34,351 nucleotides of DNA from Bacteroidales bacterium (lineage in GTDB: Bacteria > Bacteroidota > Bacteroidia > Bacteroidales > UBA932). Positions 1-7,886 of the stretch are shown here, one piece after another. The first letter of the stretch is position 1. Each line of letters begins with the position of its first letter. The position numbers and the translations under genes were made by a program. The stretch spans positions 1 to 34,351 of the forward strand of contig JAEEOM010000106.1 in assembly GCA_016284265.1 (NCBI GenBank), read 5' to 3'. Below the pieces are notes generated by a model. That model was not told where the DNA came from. It saw nothing but the letters and a program-made list of their open reading frames with translations, and made no database searches.

Positions 1-956
1 TTGCCCTTGTCGCTGAAATACATCTGCTCGATCTTGACATTGCCCACGCCTTGCGGGTCGTTTTCCTTGTCCTCGACCGGGATCCCGTCTTCCTTCAGTT
101 CCAGTACGAAATAGCGGTCCTCCCCTTTCACCTTCACCTTCATCAGGTAACGCATCATCGGTTCGGTGAGCGGATCCAGCCCTTCCACCGCATGCTCCTT
201 GTCAATGCGCGTGCCCATCCAGGTCTCCCCCAAATAGATCTCCTTCGGCTTGAAAGCCCGGCGGTAGCGGTCGCGGGCTGCCTGTCGGGCTTCGAAGGGA
301 TTCGGCGGATTGCCCAGAGCCTGGATACGGTTGGCCAGTTCGTCCATCGCCGCTTCCAACTGCTTGAGCGTGCCCGTGTAGAGTTTCGCCTGGAACATGG
401 CGGAACTGAAGGCCTCCTTGTCATCCCAGCCGACCGCTTCGGAAGCGTCGAACATAAGCAACTCGACGTTGGAGAGGCTGTTGAGATAGCTTTCCCGCGC
501 CACGATGAACTGGCTCAGGAGCGGCGTGAGTTTGTTCATATAGTCGATGATTTCCTGGCTCGGATTGTTGAAGAGTGGCGCCCACATCTTCATGAACTGC
601 TCCGCATCCTTCTCGCTCATCTCGCCGTAAATGATACGCAGGCTTTCGAAAGCCACGGAAACGGCCATGTTGTAGTCGATCATCGCGATCTTATTCACGT
701 CAGGCAGCGGAGCCGGAATGACGGCCTTGACGCCGTCCGGCAACTTGACCGGTTCAGCGGAAACCTTTTCCCACGGCGTGCCGTCGGTCTTCTGGTTTTC
801 CTTGGCGTACGGGTCGTCGGGATTGAACTTGACTTTGGCGACATTGGACGTCGGCAGTTTCAGGTTGAGTTTCTTCTTGTTTTGTGCCAGGGCCGGTATC
901 ACGGGAATCGCGAGAAGCGCCAGCAGCACGGACAATACGGGCAGGAGTCGTTTCAT
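1..956 (-). CDS. Secreted protein of unknown function (3' end beyond window)
   Basis: This gene is absent from the ORF track because it has no stop inside the window. Reading the minus strand from the ATG at 956 gives about 318 residues that stay open to the edge. The product starts with a classical Sec signal peptide (MKRLLPVLSVLLALLAIPVIPALAQ, cut after AQ) followed by a charged, mostly helical-looking chain with few cysteines. I recognise no domain or motif, so the function is unknown; it probably acts in the periplasm or at the cell surface. A TAnnTTTG box 27 bp upstream and the terminator just before it make it a separate transcription unit from the pot operon. The long plus-strand ORF 51..965 is its shadow. 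Confidence 0.85.
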   Translation of the reverse strand, partial: MKRLLPVLSVLLALLAIPVIPALAQNKKKLNLKLPTSNVAKVKFNPDDPYAKENQKTDGTPWEKVSAEPVKLPDGVKAVIPAPLPDVNKIAMIDYNMAVSVAFESLRIIYGEMSEKDAEQFMKMWAPLFNNPSQEIIDYMNKLTPLLSQFIVARESYLNSLSNVELLMFDASEAVGWDDKEAFSSAMFQAKLYTGTLKQLEAAMDELANRIQALGNPPNPFEARQAARDRYRRAFKPKEIYLGETWMGTRIDKEHAVEGLDPLTEPMMRYLMKVKVKGEDRYFVLELKEDGIPVEDKENDPQGVGNVKIEQMYFSDKG

Positions 957-982
957 GGCTATTGATCGAGGGTATAGTTTCT

Positions 983-990
983 CAAAGTTA
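983..990 (-). promoter_or_regulatory. Bacteroidota -7 box (TAACTTTG) for the secreted protein gene
   Basis: On the minus strand the sequence reads TAACTTTG, a perfect TAnnTTTG. It lies about 27 bp before the ATG at 956 and immediately after the pot-operon terminator. No convincing -33 TTTG was seen. Confidence 0.6.
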
Positions 991-991
991 C

Positions 992-1023
992 AAAAAAAAG
1001 ATATTCAACGAATTGAATATCTT
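992..1023 (-). terminator. Intrinsic terminator of the pot operon
   Basis: On the minus strand GATATTCAA-TTCG-TTGAATATC forms a perfect 9-bp stem (extendable by A-T pairs) closed by a TTCG tetraloop and followed by eight T residues. It lies 23 bp beyond the potD stop codon, so it ends the pot transcript before the next promoter. Confidence 0.88.
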
Positions 1024-1045
1024 CTTTTCAGGTGACAAAAGAGAA

Positions 1046-2338
1046 CTATCTGCGCGTCTTTTTGCGGCGGCGCTTTTTGCTTTTGTTGCTGAAGAGGATG
1101 GCAGCGATGATAGCCAGGACGGCCAGCGCGATGATGACATAGGTCAGGCTGCTGGCATTGTCACCCTTGATGCGCGACCACATGGCCAGCAGTTTGTCGG
1201 TATCCTTGCCCCAGTCATGCTCCAGCGCGCAGCGGTCGATGACCGACTTGTCCGGATACAGTACCGGATTGACACGCACGGCGGCGGCTTCCGGACCGAA
1301 GAAATAACTCAGGTCGATAGGATCCCACTCTTCGTCGATCTGGGATTCGAGCACTTCGAAAGCGCCGTTCGCCGATACATAGCCTGTTCCATCCATGTTG
1401 CGGATGGCGATGTCCGGACGGCACATGTAATCGATGAAGTAGGTGGCAGCCTTGATGTTCTTCGCGTACTTGGGAATCACCCAGCCGTCGAACCAGACCG
1501 TACTTCCCTCTTCCGGTACAATATAGTCGAGTGAGACGCCCACTTCGGCGGCTTCCTCAATGGCCCAGACTGCATCGCCGCTCCAGTTGAGCGATACGAC
1601 GCCGCGGCCCTTGGTCATCTGGTCCTTGCCGAAATCGGCCTCCCAGCCCAGCACGCCGTCTTTCACCTGCTTGAGATAATTCTCTACGGCAGCGATGGAT
1701 TCGTCGGATGAATCCTGCATCAGTTCCTGCAACGTTACGCTGCCTTCCTTCAGCTCTTTCTGCTTGAGGTAGATCAGCACCGGACCGTACACGTCACGCG
1801 GTGCGTCTTTGATCAGCACTTGGCCGGCAAATTTCGGGTTGCGTATGATGTCCCAAGTTCCGGCTTCCTCGACGGTCACTTTTTCCGTGTTGTAGATGAT
1901 GCCTGTGGTGCCCCACATATAGGCCACGGAATATTGGTTGGCGTCGATTTTCGGGTTGATGTCACGAAAGACCTGGCGGATGTACGGTGAGGTGTTCTTG
2001 TCGATATAGTTGATCTCCTCCGGAATCGAGGCGAAGTCCAGCGGAAGGAGCAACCCCTCATTGAGCATCCGTTCGATGATGTAGTCGGACGGGCAGACCA
2101 CGTCATAATCCTCGCGGCCTTTCTCGATCTTCGAGAGCATCGTCTCGTTGATGTCGAAGGTCTGATACACGATCTTGACCGTTTCGCCGGTCTGTTCCTG
2201 GTACCAGGATTCAAAATCGGACAGGACAGATTCATCGATGTAATCGGACCAGTTGTACACCTTCAGGATCTGGTCGCGATTGGAGCTGCACGAAAGCAGG
2301 ACGGCGGAGAGTGCCGCCAGGATCAGGAATTTCTTCAT
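1046..2338 (-). CDS. potD: Spermidine/putrescine ABC transporter substrate-binding lipoprotein, with C-terminal membrane anchor
   Basis: This is the polyamine-binding component of a PotABCD importer (430 aa). A lipoprotein signal ends in the lipobox LLSC at Cys16, followed by a PotD/PotF-type bilobal binding protein (early KVYNWSDYIDESVL, later WGTTGIIYNTEKV, VVSLNWSGDA and WFDGWVIPKYAKN). The last ~35 residues are unusual: a hydrophobic segment YVIIALAVLAIIAAILF (about residues 401-417) and a strongly basic tail KSKKRRRKKTRR. The protein would therefore be attached to the inner membrane at both ends. The start overlaps the potC stop by four bases (ATGA), so translation is probably coupled. 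The family assignment is strong; polyamine specificity is inferred from family and operon. Confidence 0.93.
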   Translation of the reverse strand: MKKFLILAALSAVLLSCSSNRDQILKVYNWSDYIDESVLSDFESWYQEQTGETVKIVYQTFDINETMLSKIEKGREDYDVVCPSDYIIERMLNEGLLLPLDFASIPEEINYIDKNTSPYIRQVFRDINPKIDANQYSVAYMWGTTGIIYNTEKVTVEEAGTWDIIRNPKFAGQVLIKDAPRDVYGPVLIYLKQKELKEGSVTLQELMQDSSDESIAAVENYLKQVKDGVLGWEADFGKDQMTKGRGVVSLNWSGDAVWAIEEAAEVGVSLDYIVPEEGSTVWFDGWVIPKYAKNIKAATYFIDYMCRPDIAIRNMDGTGYVSANGAFEVLESQIDEEWDPIDLSYFFGPEAAAVRVNPVLYPDKSVIDRCALEHDWGKDTDKLLAMWSRIKGDNASSLTYVIIALAVLAIIAAILFSNKSKKRRRKKTRR

Positions 2339-3147
2339 TTCTTGAGATTATTGGCTTCTTGTTTGGATTGACGGACGTTGATCACCAGCAGTACGATCAG
2401 GATGATGACGAAAATGATGCTCATCAAAGGTTTGAGTTCAGGCGTCAAGCCTCCTTTGCGTGCGTCGGCATAGATGTAGGTCGAGAGCGTGTCGAGCCCG
2501 ATGGTCCCGCGGGTGAAGAAAGTGACCGCAAAGTCATCGAGACTCATGGTAAACGACAGGATGAATCCGGAGACCATGCCGGGCCGCAGGGCCGGCACCA
2601 TCACCTTGCGCAGAGCCTGCGCGGGCGTGGCGCCCAGGTCGAGGGCCGCTTCGTAAATATTGGGGTTCATCTGGCGCAGCTTGGGCATTACGTTGAGCAC
2701 GACGTAGGGTGTGCAGAAGGTGATATGCGCCAGGATGACGGTCAGATAGCCCTGGGATATGCCCAGAAATACGAACAGCAGGAAGAGCGACACACCCGTG
2801 ATGACATCCGGGTTGATCATGGGAATGTTGTTCAGGAACGTCATGGTCTGCCGCTTGCGGCCGCGCAGGTTGTAGATGCCGATGGCCGCAATCGTGCCCA
2901 GGATCGTGGCTACAATGGACGCGGCGAGGGCGATCAGCAACGTATTCTTGACGGCGGCCAGCAGCCCCGAGGAGTTCTGCATGCTGCCGTTGAACAGATT
3001 CTCATAGAGTTGCGTCGAGAAGCCTGTCCAGTTGCCCAGCGACTTGGCCTCTGTAAATGAGAAAATCACGATGAAGGCGATCGGGGCATAGAGGATCACC
3101 AGCACAAGCCACAGATAGGCTTTGGCAAAAAACTTCTTCGTGTTCAT
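2335..3147 (-). CDS. potC: Spermidine/putrescine ABC transporter permease PotC
   Basis: This is one of the two inner-membrane permeases of the importer (270 aa, about six transmembrane helices). It shows the BPD-transporter EAA loop, EAALDLGATPAQALRKVMVPALRPG, which contacts the ATPase, and the PotC-like start KAYLWLVLVILYAPIAFIVIFSF. The length matches the E. coli family member. It shares one base with the potB stop (TGATG) and four with potD, which fixes the start and shows a tightly packed operon. The tail SKQEANNLKK is cytoplasmic and unremarkable. Confidence 0.95.
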   Translation of the reverse strand: MNTKKFFAKAYLWLVLVILYAPIAFIVIFSFTEAKSLGNWTGFSTQLYENLFNGSMQNSSGLLAAVKNTLLIALAASIVATILGTIAAIGIYNLRGRKRQTMTFLNNIPMINPDVITGVSLFLLFVFLGISQGYLTVILAHITFCTPYVVLNVMPKLRQMNPNIYEAALDLGATPAQALRKVMVPALRPGMVSGFILSFTMSLDDFAVTFFTRGTIGLDTLSTYIYADARKGGLTPELKPLMSIIFVIILIVLLVINVRQSKQEANNLKK

Positions 3148-3920
3148 CAGATGAGGGCCCCACTGGTTTCCTCCTGCTTGTCATCGCCTTGCAAGAGTGT
3201 AGTGATCAAAATGATGAGGAGCATGATGAGCGAAAGGGCCGCACCGTAGTTCCACATCGAGTTGTTGATGTTTTCCTGGATGATCGTACCGAAGAGCTTG
3301 ATCTTGTTGTTGGTCAGGAACTCCGAGATGGCAAAGGTGGAGACGGTGGGCATGAAGACCATCATCACGCCGCTCCATACGCCCGGCATCGACAGGGGCA
3401 GTGTCACCTTGCGGAACACCTGGCCCGGTGTAGCGCCCAGGTCCTGCGCCGCCTCGGCGTACGACTTGTCCATCTTCTTGAGCTGGTTGTAAATCGGGTA
3501 GATCATGAACGGCAGGTAGTCGTAGCACATACCGAAAAGCAGCGTCCCCTTCCCCAGTGGTACGCCCGCCATGCTGAAGAGCTCCGCCGTGGCCAGCGTA
3601 CGCATGAGCGCGTTGACCCACATGGGCAGGATGAACAGCACGACGGTCACGGCACTCCGGTTGAGCTTGTTGTCCGCCAGGATGTATGCCGTAGGATAGC
3701 CGATCAGGATGCAGAGCAGGGTGTTTTCGATGGCCACCTCGATGGAGAGCGCGAAGGTGCTCAGCGCATCCTTGTCGGTGAAGAACTTCGTGATGTTGGC
3801 AAACGTGAAGTGGCCGGATCCGTCCTGCAGCGCATAGAGCAGGATCATCACCAGCGGCAGCACCACGAAGAGCACCATGAAGATGAAATAGGGCAACGCC
3901 CAGCTCGAGCGCTTATTCAT
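3147..3920 (-). CDS. potB: Spermidine/putrescine ABC transporter permease PotB
   Basis: This is the partner permease to PotC (257 aa, about six transmembrane helices). The EAA loop reads [25 protein letters not shown]. The N-terminus ([27 protein letters not shown]) and the [15 protein letters not shown] segment are typical of PotB. The start lies 8 bp inside the end of potA, indicating translational coupling. The C-terminus is short and hydrophilic. Together PotB and PotC would form the channel through which the PotD-delivered polyamine enters the cytoplasm. Confidence 0.94.
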   Translation of the reverse strand: MNKRSSWALPYFIFMVLFVVLPLVMILLYALQDGSGHFTFANITKFFTDKDALSTFALSIEVAIENTLLCILIGYPTAYILADNKLNRSAVTVVLFILPMWVNALMRTLATAELFSMAGVPLGKGTLLFGMCYDYLPFMIYPIYNQLKKMDKSYAEAAQDLGATPGQVFRKVTLPLSMPGVWSGVMMVFMPTVSTFAISEFLTNNKIKLFGTIIQENINNSMWNYGAALSLIMLLIILITTLLQGDDKQEETSGALI

Positions 3921-5310
3921 GGACCGTCACGGGTTTGGAGAGTTGGATATCTTCGGGAAGGATCTTGATGCCGACAAAGTCGCCCTTGTCCCAGATGTCG
4001 TTGGTATCGACCCAGATGTTCTCGCCTGCTTCGGTCTTCACAGTCAGGTGGTAGTGGTCGCCCATGTAGAGAATGAAGACCACGTTGCCGGTCAGGTCGG
4101 CTTCTTCCTCATGGTCGAGCAGGTCCACTTTCTCGAAACGGATGGTCGCTACGACCTCGTCGCCGGTCTGGAAACCGGTGGTGTCGCAGTTGAATTCCGT
4201 ATCGAGGAACTCGACCTTCCCTTCCCCGGTCACCTTGCCGGCGTAGGTATTGGCCTCTCGTTCTTTCTTCATCACCTGGATGTCGTCGGGATCGATATAG
4301 AGCATCACCTCGCTGCCTACCGGATAAGGATCGTAGTCCTGGATCATGAGTTCATAACCGGTATCGGTGTCAACCCACATCTCGTAGTGTACACCCTTGA
4401 AGATGCAGGAATTGACTTTCGCTTTGAACTGGCATTTGGCCGGATCGGTGGTAAAATAAATGTCTTCGGGACGAACGACCACATCGACTTTTACGTCTTC
4501 GCCGAAACCTTCGTCCACGCAGTCGAACTCGTGTTTGATGAACGCCACGCGCCGGTCGCGGATCATGCGGCCTTTGAGGATGTTGCTTTCCCCGATGAAA
4601 TCAGCCACAAAAGCGTTGACGGGTTCGTTGTAGATGTCGATGGGCGTGCCGATCTGCTGGATCTTGCCCTCATTCATCACGACAATGGTGTCGGAGAGCG
4701 TCAGGGCCTCTTCCTGGTCGTGCGTCACGTAGATGAAGGTAATGCCCAATTTCTTGTGCATCTCTTTCAACTCGATCTGCATGTCCTTGCGCATTTTCAA
4801 GTCAAGTGCGGCGAGCGGCTCGTCGAGGAGCAGCACGCGCGGCTGGTTGATCAACGCCCGGGCGATAGCCACGCGCTGCTGCTGACCCCCGGAGAGACTT
4901 TCCACGTCGCGGTCTTCATAGTCCGACATGCTCACAAGCTTAAGCACTTTCTTCACGCGTTTCTCGATCTCGTCTTCCGGCACTTTCTGGAGCTTGAGAC
5001 CGAAGGCGACGTTGTCATACACGTCGAGGTGCGGGAAGAGTGCATAGCGCTGGAAAACCGTGTTGAGTTTGCGCTGGTACGGCGGTACGTCATTGATGAC
5101 CTTGCCTTCCATGGTGACAGTACCCTCGTCGGGCTTGCCGAAGCCGGCAATCAGGCGCAGCATGGTGGTTTTGCCGCAGCCCGAAGGGCCGAGGAAAGTC
5201 ATGAATTCGCCGCGTTTCACATAGAAAGAGATGTCATCGAGCACCTTCTTGTCACCGAACGACTTGGAGATATGGTCCAGCCGGATGATGATGTCTTTTT
5301 CTTCTGCCAT
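3913..5310 (-). CDS. potA: Spermidine/putrescine ABC transporter ATPase PotA (long form with two TOBE-like units)
   Basis: This ATPase powers the polyamine importer (465 aa). Walker [10 protein letters not shown] lies at about 41-49, the signature [15 protein letters not shown] at about 139, Walker B VLLLDEP at about 159-165 and the switch histidine THDQE at about 197. After residue 235 the regulatory half is longer than in the ~380-aa E. coli PotA. It contains two similar TOBE-like stretches, one ending [10 protein letters not shown] and one ending [10 protein letters not shown]. That length agrees with other Bacteroidota PotA proteins as far as I recall. Its start is 15 bp downstream of the beta-barrel gene stop, so the barrel and the transporter are probably co-transcribed. 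Confidence 0.94.
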   Translation of the reverse strand: MAEEKDIIIRLDHISKSFGDKKVLDDISFYVKRGEFMTFLGPSGCGKTTMLRLIAGFGKPDEGTVTMEGKVINDVPPYQRKLNTVFQRYALFPHLDVYDNVAFGLKLQKVPEDEIEKRVKKVLKLVSMSDYEDRDVESLSGGQQQRVAIARALINQPRVLLLDEPLAALDLKMRKDMQIELKEMHKKLGITFIYVTHDQEEALTLSDTIVVMNEGKIQQIGTPIDIYNEPVNAFVADFIGESNILKGRMIRDRRVAFIKHEFDCVDEGFGEDVKVDVVVRPEDIYFTTDPAKCQFKAKVNSCIFKGVHYEMWVDTDTGYELMIQDYDPYPVGSEVMLYIDPDDIQVMKKEREANTYAGKVTGEGKVEFLDTEFNCDTTGFQTGDEVVATIRFEKVDLLDHEEEADLTGNVVFILYMGDHYHLTVKTEAGENIWVDTNDIWDKGDFVGIKILPEDIQLSKPVTVHE

Positions 5311-5325
5311 GTCAGGGAGCGGGGC

Positions 5326-6351
5326 TTAGAACAGGTTGAATTCGAAGAAATAGGTAGCGCCCAGCGAGAAGTAGCCATCGATCCAGCGGCGGACGATGTC
5401 GCCTGTCAGGTCGCTGGAGACGGAGGGCGCGGCCATCGCGTGGATGCGCAGGTCGTGGCTGTCACGAAGCGGGTACCAGTTGCAGAGGAGGCCGCCATAG
5501 AAATGACCGCCGGCCGACACCTCTTCCCAGTCGGTACCGAGCCATTCATAACCCAGTTTGGCCGACAGTTCCACTTTGTCCGATACGGCAGCGTCCAGCT
5601 GCAGCGAACCCGAGCGGAGGAAACTGGTCAGATTGATGTCCGTCTTGAGCGAAAGTGCATCAGACACGGCGAGCTTGGCGCCCAGGGCGCCGATCCAGCC
5701 CCATGAACCGGAATGGGTGACCGAACCCATCAGGGAGACGGTTTCTCCTTCCCAGAATGTATTGAAGGTATATGCGTAATTACCCAGGTCCGTCGTCTCG
5801 AAGAAACGGTACATAAGCGGGTCGGTGGTCATCTGCAGCGACACCGTGAGGGTCTCGTCTTCGTTCTGCCATCCGAATCGTCCGCTCCACTGATAGACCT
5901 GCAGGGTGTTCCAGAGCATGGAATTCAGCTGCCAATGGGAATCATAATCATATTCTTCGATTTCGAAATTGGCGATCCGCATGTAGTCTTTTCCGGCCGA
6001 GATGAAGAAATTGCCCATCTTGAGTGTCAGATTGGCCCAGTCCACCCAGTTGGCACTGCCGGCCCGCCAGGTATTGCGATACAAGTCGGCCGTATCGTCA
6101 AAATCCGTGCAGAAGGAGAACCAGTGGTTGCAGACGGAGAACGACAGGTTCCGCGTGATATTTCCCTCGAACAAGGTATAGAGGGAAGTCGTTCCCAGGT
6201 CGAAACTCCATTCGCCGCCGGCATTGTAGGCAGGATCCAGGTCAAGGCGGGGTACAATAAGCAACGTGCCCTCCGACTGTGGTTCATCATCTTGCGCAAA
6301 CACTGCGCACGAAACCAGAAGGAAGGCAAACAAAACAAACAATCTTTTCAT
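5326..6351 (-). CDS. Outer-membrane beta-barrel protein, first full gene of the pot operon
   Basis: This 341-aa protein has a signal peptide (MKRLFVLFAFLLVSCAVFAQ) and then alternating aromatic and polar strands (NLSFSVCNHWFSFCTDF, TLTVSLQMTTDPLMYRFF, LGAKLAVSDALSLKTDINL). It ends in LGATYFFEFNLF, a C-terminal aromatic beta-signal typical of BAM-inserted barrels. The many strands suggest a 12- to 16-stranded porin-like barrel. It sits 15 bp before potA in the same direction with no terminator between, so I infer a role in moving polyamines, or a compound linked to them, across the outer membrane. I do not recognise a named family. The LVSC near the signal end could be read as a lipobox, but AVFAQ is the better cleavage site. 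Confidence 0.82.
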   Translation of the reverse strand: MKRLFVLFAFLLVSCAVFAQDDEPQSEGTLLIVPRLDLDPAYNAGGEWSFDLGTTSLYTLFEGNITRNLSFSVCNHWFSFCTDFDDTADLYRNTWRAGSANWVDWANLTLKMGNFFISAGKDYMRIANFEIEEYDYDSHWQLNSMLWNTLQVYQWSGRFGWQNEDETLTVSLQMTTDPLMYRFFETTDLGNYAYTFNTFWEGETVSLMGSVTHSGSWGWIGALGAKLAVSDALSLKTDINLTSFLRSGSLQLDAAVSDKVELSAKLGYEWLGTDWEEVSAGGHFYGGLLCNWYPLRDSHDLRIHAMAAPSVSSDLTGDIVRRWIDGYFSLGATYFFEFNLF

Positions 6352-6363
6352 CGAAAATTTGAA

Positions 6364-6474
6364 TTATTTGGATTGGACGAAACCGGTTCCCAACGGCACC
6401 AGGCCGCGCCCCGTCACGCAGTAGAGCGGGTCGAAAGAGCTGGAATAGCCGTTGGAATAAAGAAAGTTCTTCAT
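6364..6474 (-). CDS. Possible 36-aa leader ORF at the head of the pot operon
   Basis: This small ORF is too short for the track. It starts about 17 nt after a perfect TAnnTTTG box and reads MKNFLYSNGYSSSFDPLYCV and onward for 36 codons, stopping 12 nt before the beta-barrel ATG. No other start lies between promoter and barrel, so any transcript from this promoter would present it first. It has no signal peptide and I do not recognise it. It may be a translated leader peptide controlling the operon, a small protein in its own right, or chance. Conservation of the amino-acid sequence in relatives would decide. Confidence 0.42.
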   Translation of the reverse strand: MKNFLYSNGYSSSFDPLYCVTGRGLVPLGTGFVQSK

Positions 6475-6490
6475 GGCCGGATTAATGGCG

Positions 6491-6498
6491 CAAAGATA
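6491..6498 (-). promoter_or_regulatory. -7 box (TATCTTTG) of the pot operon
   Basis: The minus strand reads TATCTTTG, a perfect TAnnTTTG, 17 bp before the 36-codon ORF. A TTTG lies about 24 bp further upstream and could serve as the -33 element. It is back-to-back with the + strand box at 6510. Confidence 0.62.
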
Positions 6499-6509
6499 GA
6501 AAATTAATG

Positions 6510-6517
6510 TAACTTTG
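6510..6517 (+). promoter_or_regulatory. -7 box (TAACTTTG) for the fatty acid transporter gene
   Basis: This perfect TAnnTTTG lies 19 bp before the ATG at 6537, divergent from the pot operon box with only 11 bp between them. Confidence 0.62.
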
Positions 6518-6536
6518 TACACCAAAAACCGAGGCA

Positions 6537-7886
6537 ATGTTTCAAAAAATCATCCGGGGTTGTGTCAAGCTCGTCCAACGCTATCTTCCCGAACCTTTTA
6601 TCTTCGCCATCATCCTGACTGTCGTCGCTTTCGTGGTCGCCATGCCGGTCTGTCGCCAGACTCCGCTCGAAGTGGTGGAACACTGGGGCAACGGTGTATG
6701 GTCCCTCCTGGCCTTCGCCATGCAGATGGCTCTTGTCCTGGTGTGCGGTTCTGCGCTGGCTGCCGCTCCCGTCGTCAAGAAAGGGATCAGTGCGCTGGCC
6801 TCACTGCCCAAGACACCGGCTGGCGCCATCGCCCTCGTCACGGGCATTTCCGCCGTGGCCTGCTGGCTCAATTGGGGTTTCGGCCTGATTGTCGGCGTGA
6901 TCTTCGCCAAGGAGATTGCCCGCAAGCTCCGCGGCGTGGACTACCGGCTCTTGATTGCCTCAGCCTACAGCGGCTTCGTGGTCTGGCATGCCGGCATCTC
7001 GGGCTCTATTCCGTTGACGATGGCCACGCCGGGCGCCGGCCTGAAAGAAATCACCCGTGGCGCTTTGTCGAATCCGGTGCCCATCTCCGCTACGGTGCTG
7101 GACCCGCATAACCTGGTTATGGTGGCGTTGGTCATTACCGCACTGGTACTGGTGAATTCGCTGATGCATCCCAAAGGCCCGCAGGTAATTACCGTGGATC
7201 CGGCCCTGCTGGTGGAGGATGATCCCAAACCGGTTGAGAAACCCGATACCCCCGCAGAAAAAATGGAAAACAGCCGTCTCCTGAGTTGGGTCATCGCATT
7301 GCTCGGACTCTCTTTCGTCGTGATCAAGCTCTTTTTCCGGGGCGGTTCGCTCGACCTGAACACCGTCATTCTGATTTTCCTGTTCCTGGGTGTGATTCTG
7401 CACAAGACCCCGCTCGCCTACGTGAACGCTTTTACCAAATCCGCTTCCGGTGCAGCGGGCATCCTGCTTCAGTTCCCCTTCTATGCCGGAATCATGGGCA
7501 TCCTCATGGGAGTGGGAAAATCGGGCATCTGCCTCGGCACGGTTATCAGCGACGCTTTCATCAATATATCCACGCCCGTCTCCTATCCGTTGTTTACGTT
7601 CCTGTGTGCCGCTGTCTTGAACATGTTTGTCCCTTCCGGTGGCGGACACTGGGCCATTCAGGCGCCCATCATGTTCACGGCGGGTGCCGATCTGGGGGTC
7701 GATCCTGGCCTGACCGGCATGGCGATTGCCTGGGGCGATGCATGGACCAATCTTATCCAGCCTTTCTGGGCCATTCCCGCGCTGGCCATCGCCAAGCTCA
7801 ACGCCAAGGATATCATGGGCTTCTGCCTCATCGACCTGTTTGTTTCCGGAGCCATCATATGCACAGGATTGCTTGTCTGGGCCTGA
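6537..7886 (+). CDS. Short-chain fatty acid transporter (AtoE family)
   Basis: This 449-aa polytopic membrane protein belongs to the AtoE / SCFA_trans family, predicted to carry short-chain fatty acids such as butyrate or acetoacetate across the inner membrane. Family features include the N-terminal YLPEPFIFAIILTVVAFV, the segment SAVACWLNWGFGLIVGVIFAKEIAR, the SGFVVWHAGISGSIPLT stretch and the late motif FVPSGGGHWAIQAPIM. Length is normal for the family. The ATG at 6537 follows a TAnnTTTG box and sits where homologues begin. Its 3' end overlaps the M1 aminopeptidase start by 28 bp. No ato CoA-transferase genes accompany it, so the actual substrate is not shown by context. Confidence 0.9.
   Translation: MFQKIIRGCVKLVQRYLPEPFIFAIILTVVAFVVAMPVCRQTPLEVVEHWGNGVWSLLAFAMQMALVLVCGSALAAAPVVKKGISALASLPKTPAGAIALVTGISAVACWLNWGFGLIVGVIFAKEIARKLRGVDYRLLIASAYSGFVVWHAGISGSIPLTMATPGAGLKEITRGALSNPVPISATVLDPHNLVMVALVITALVLVNSLMHPKGPQVITVDPALLVEDDPKPVEKPDTPAEKMENSRLLSWVIALLGLSFVVIKLFFRGGSLDLNTVILIFLFLGVILHKTPLAYVNAFTKSASGAAGILLQFPFYAGIMGILMGVGKSGICLGTVISDAFINISTPVSYPLFTFLCAAVLNMFVPSGGGHWAIQAPIMFTAGADLGVDPGLTGMAIAWGDAWTNLIQPFWAIPALAIAKLNAKDIMGFCLIDLFVSGAIICTGLLVWA

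Noticed and set aside
51-965. 304-aa plus-strand ORF
   Set aside because: It is the antisense shadow of the signal-peptide-bearing minus-strand gene 1-956; its sequence shows no domain and a biased residue mix.
3919-5706. 595-aa plus-strand ORF and other long plus-strand ORFs over the pot operon
   Set aside because: They are antisense to potA and its neighbours with all ABC transporter motifs on the minus strand; GC-rich codon usage produces long mirror ORFs.
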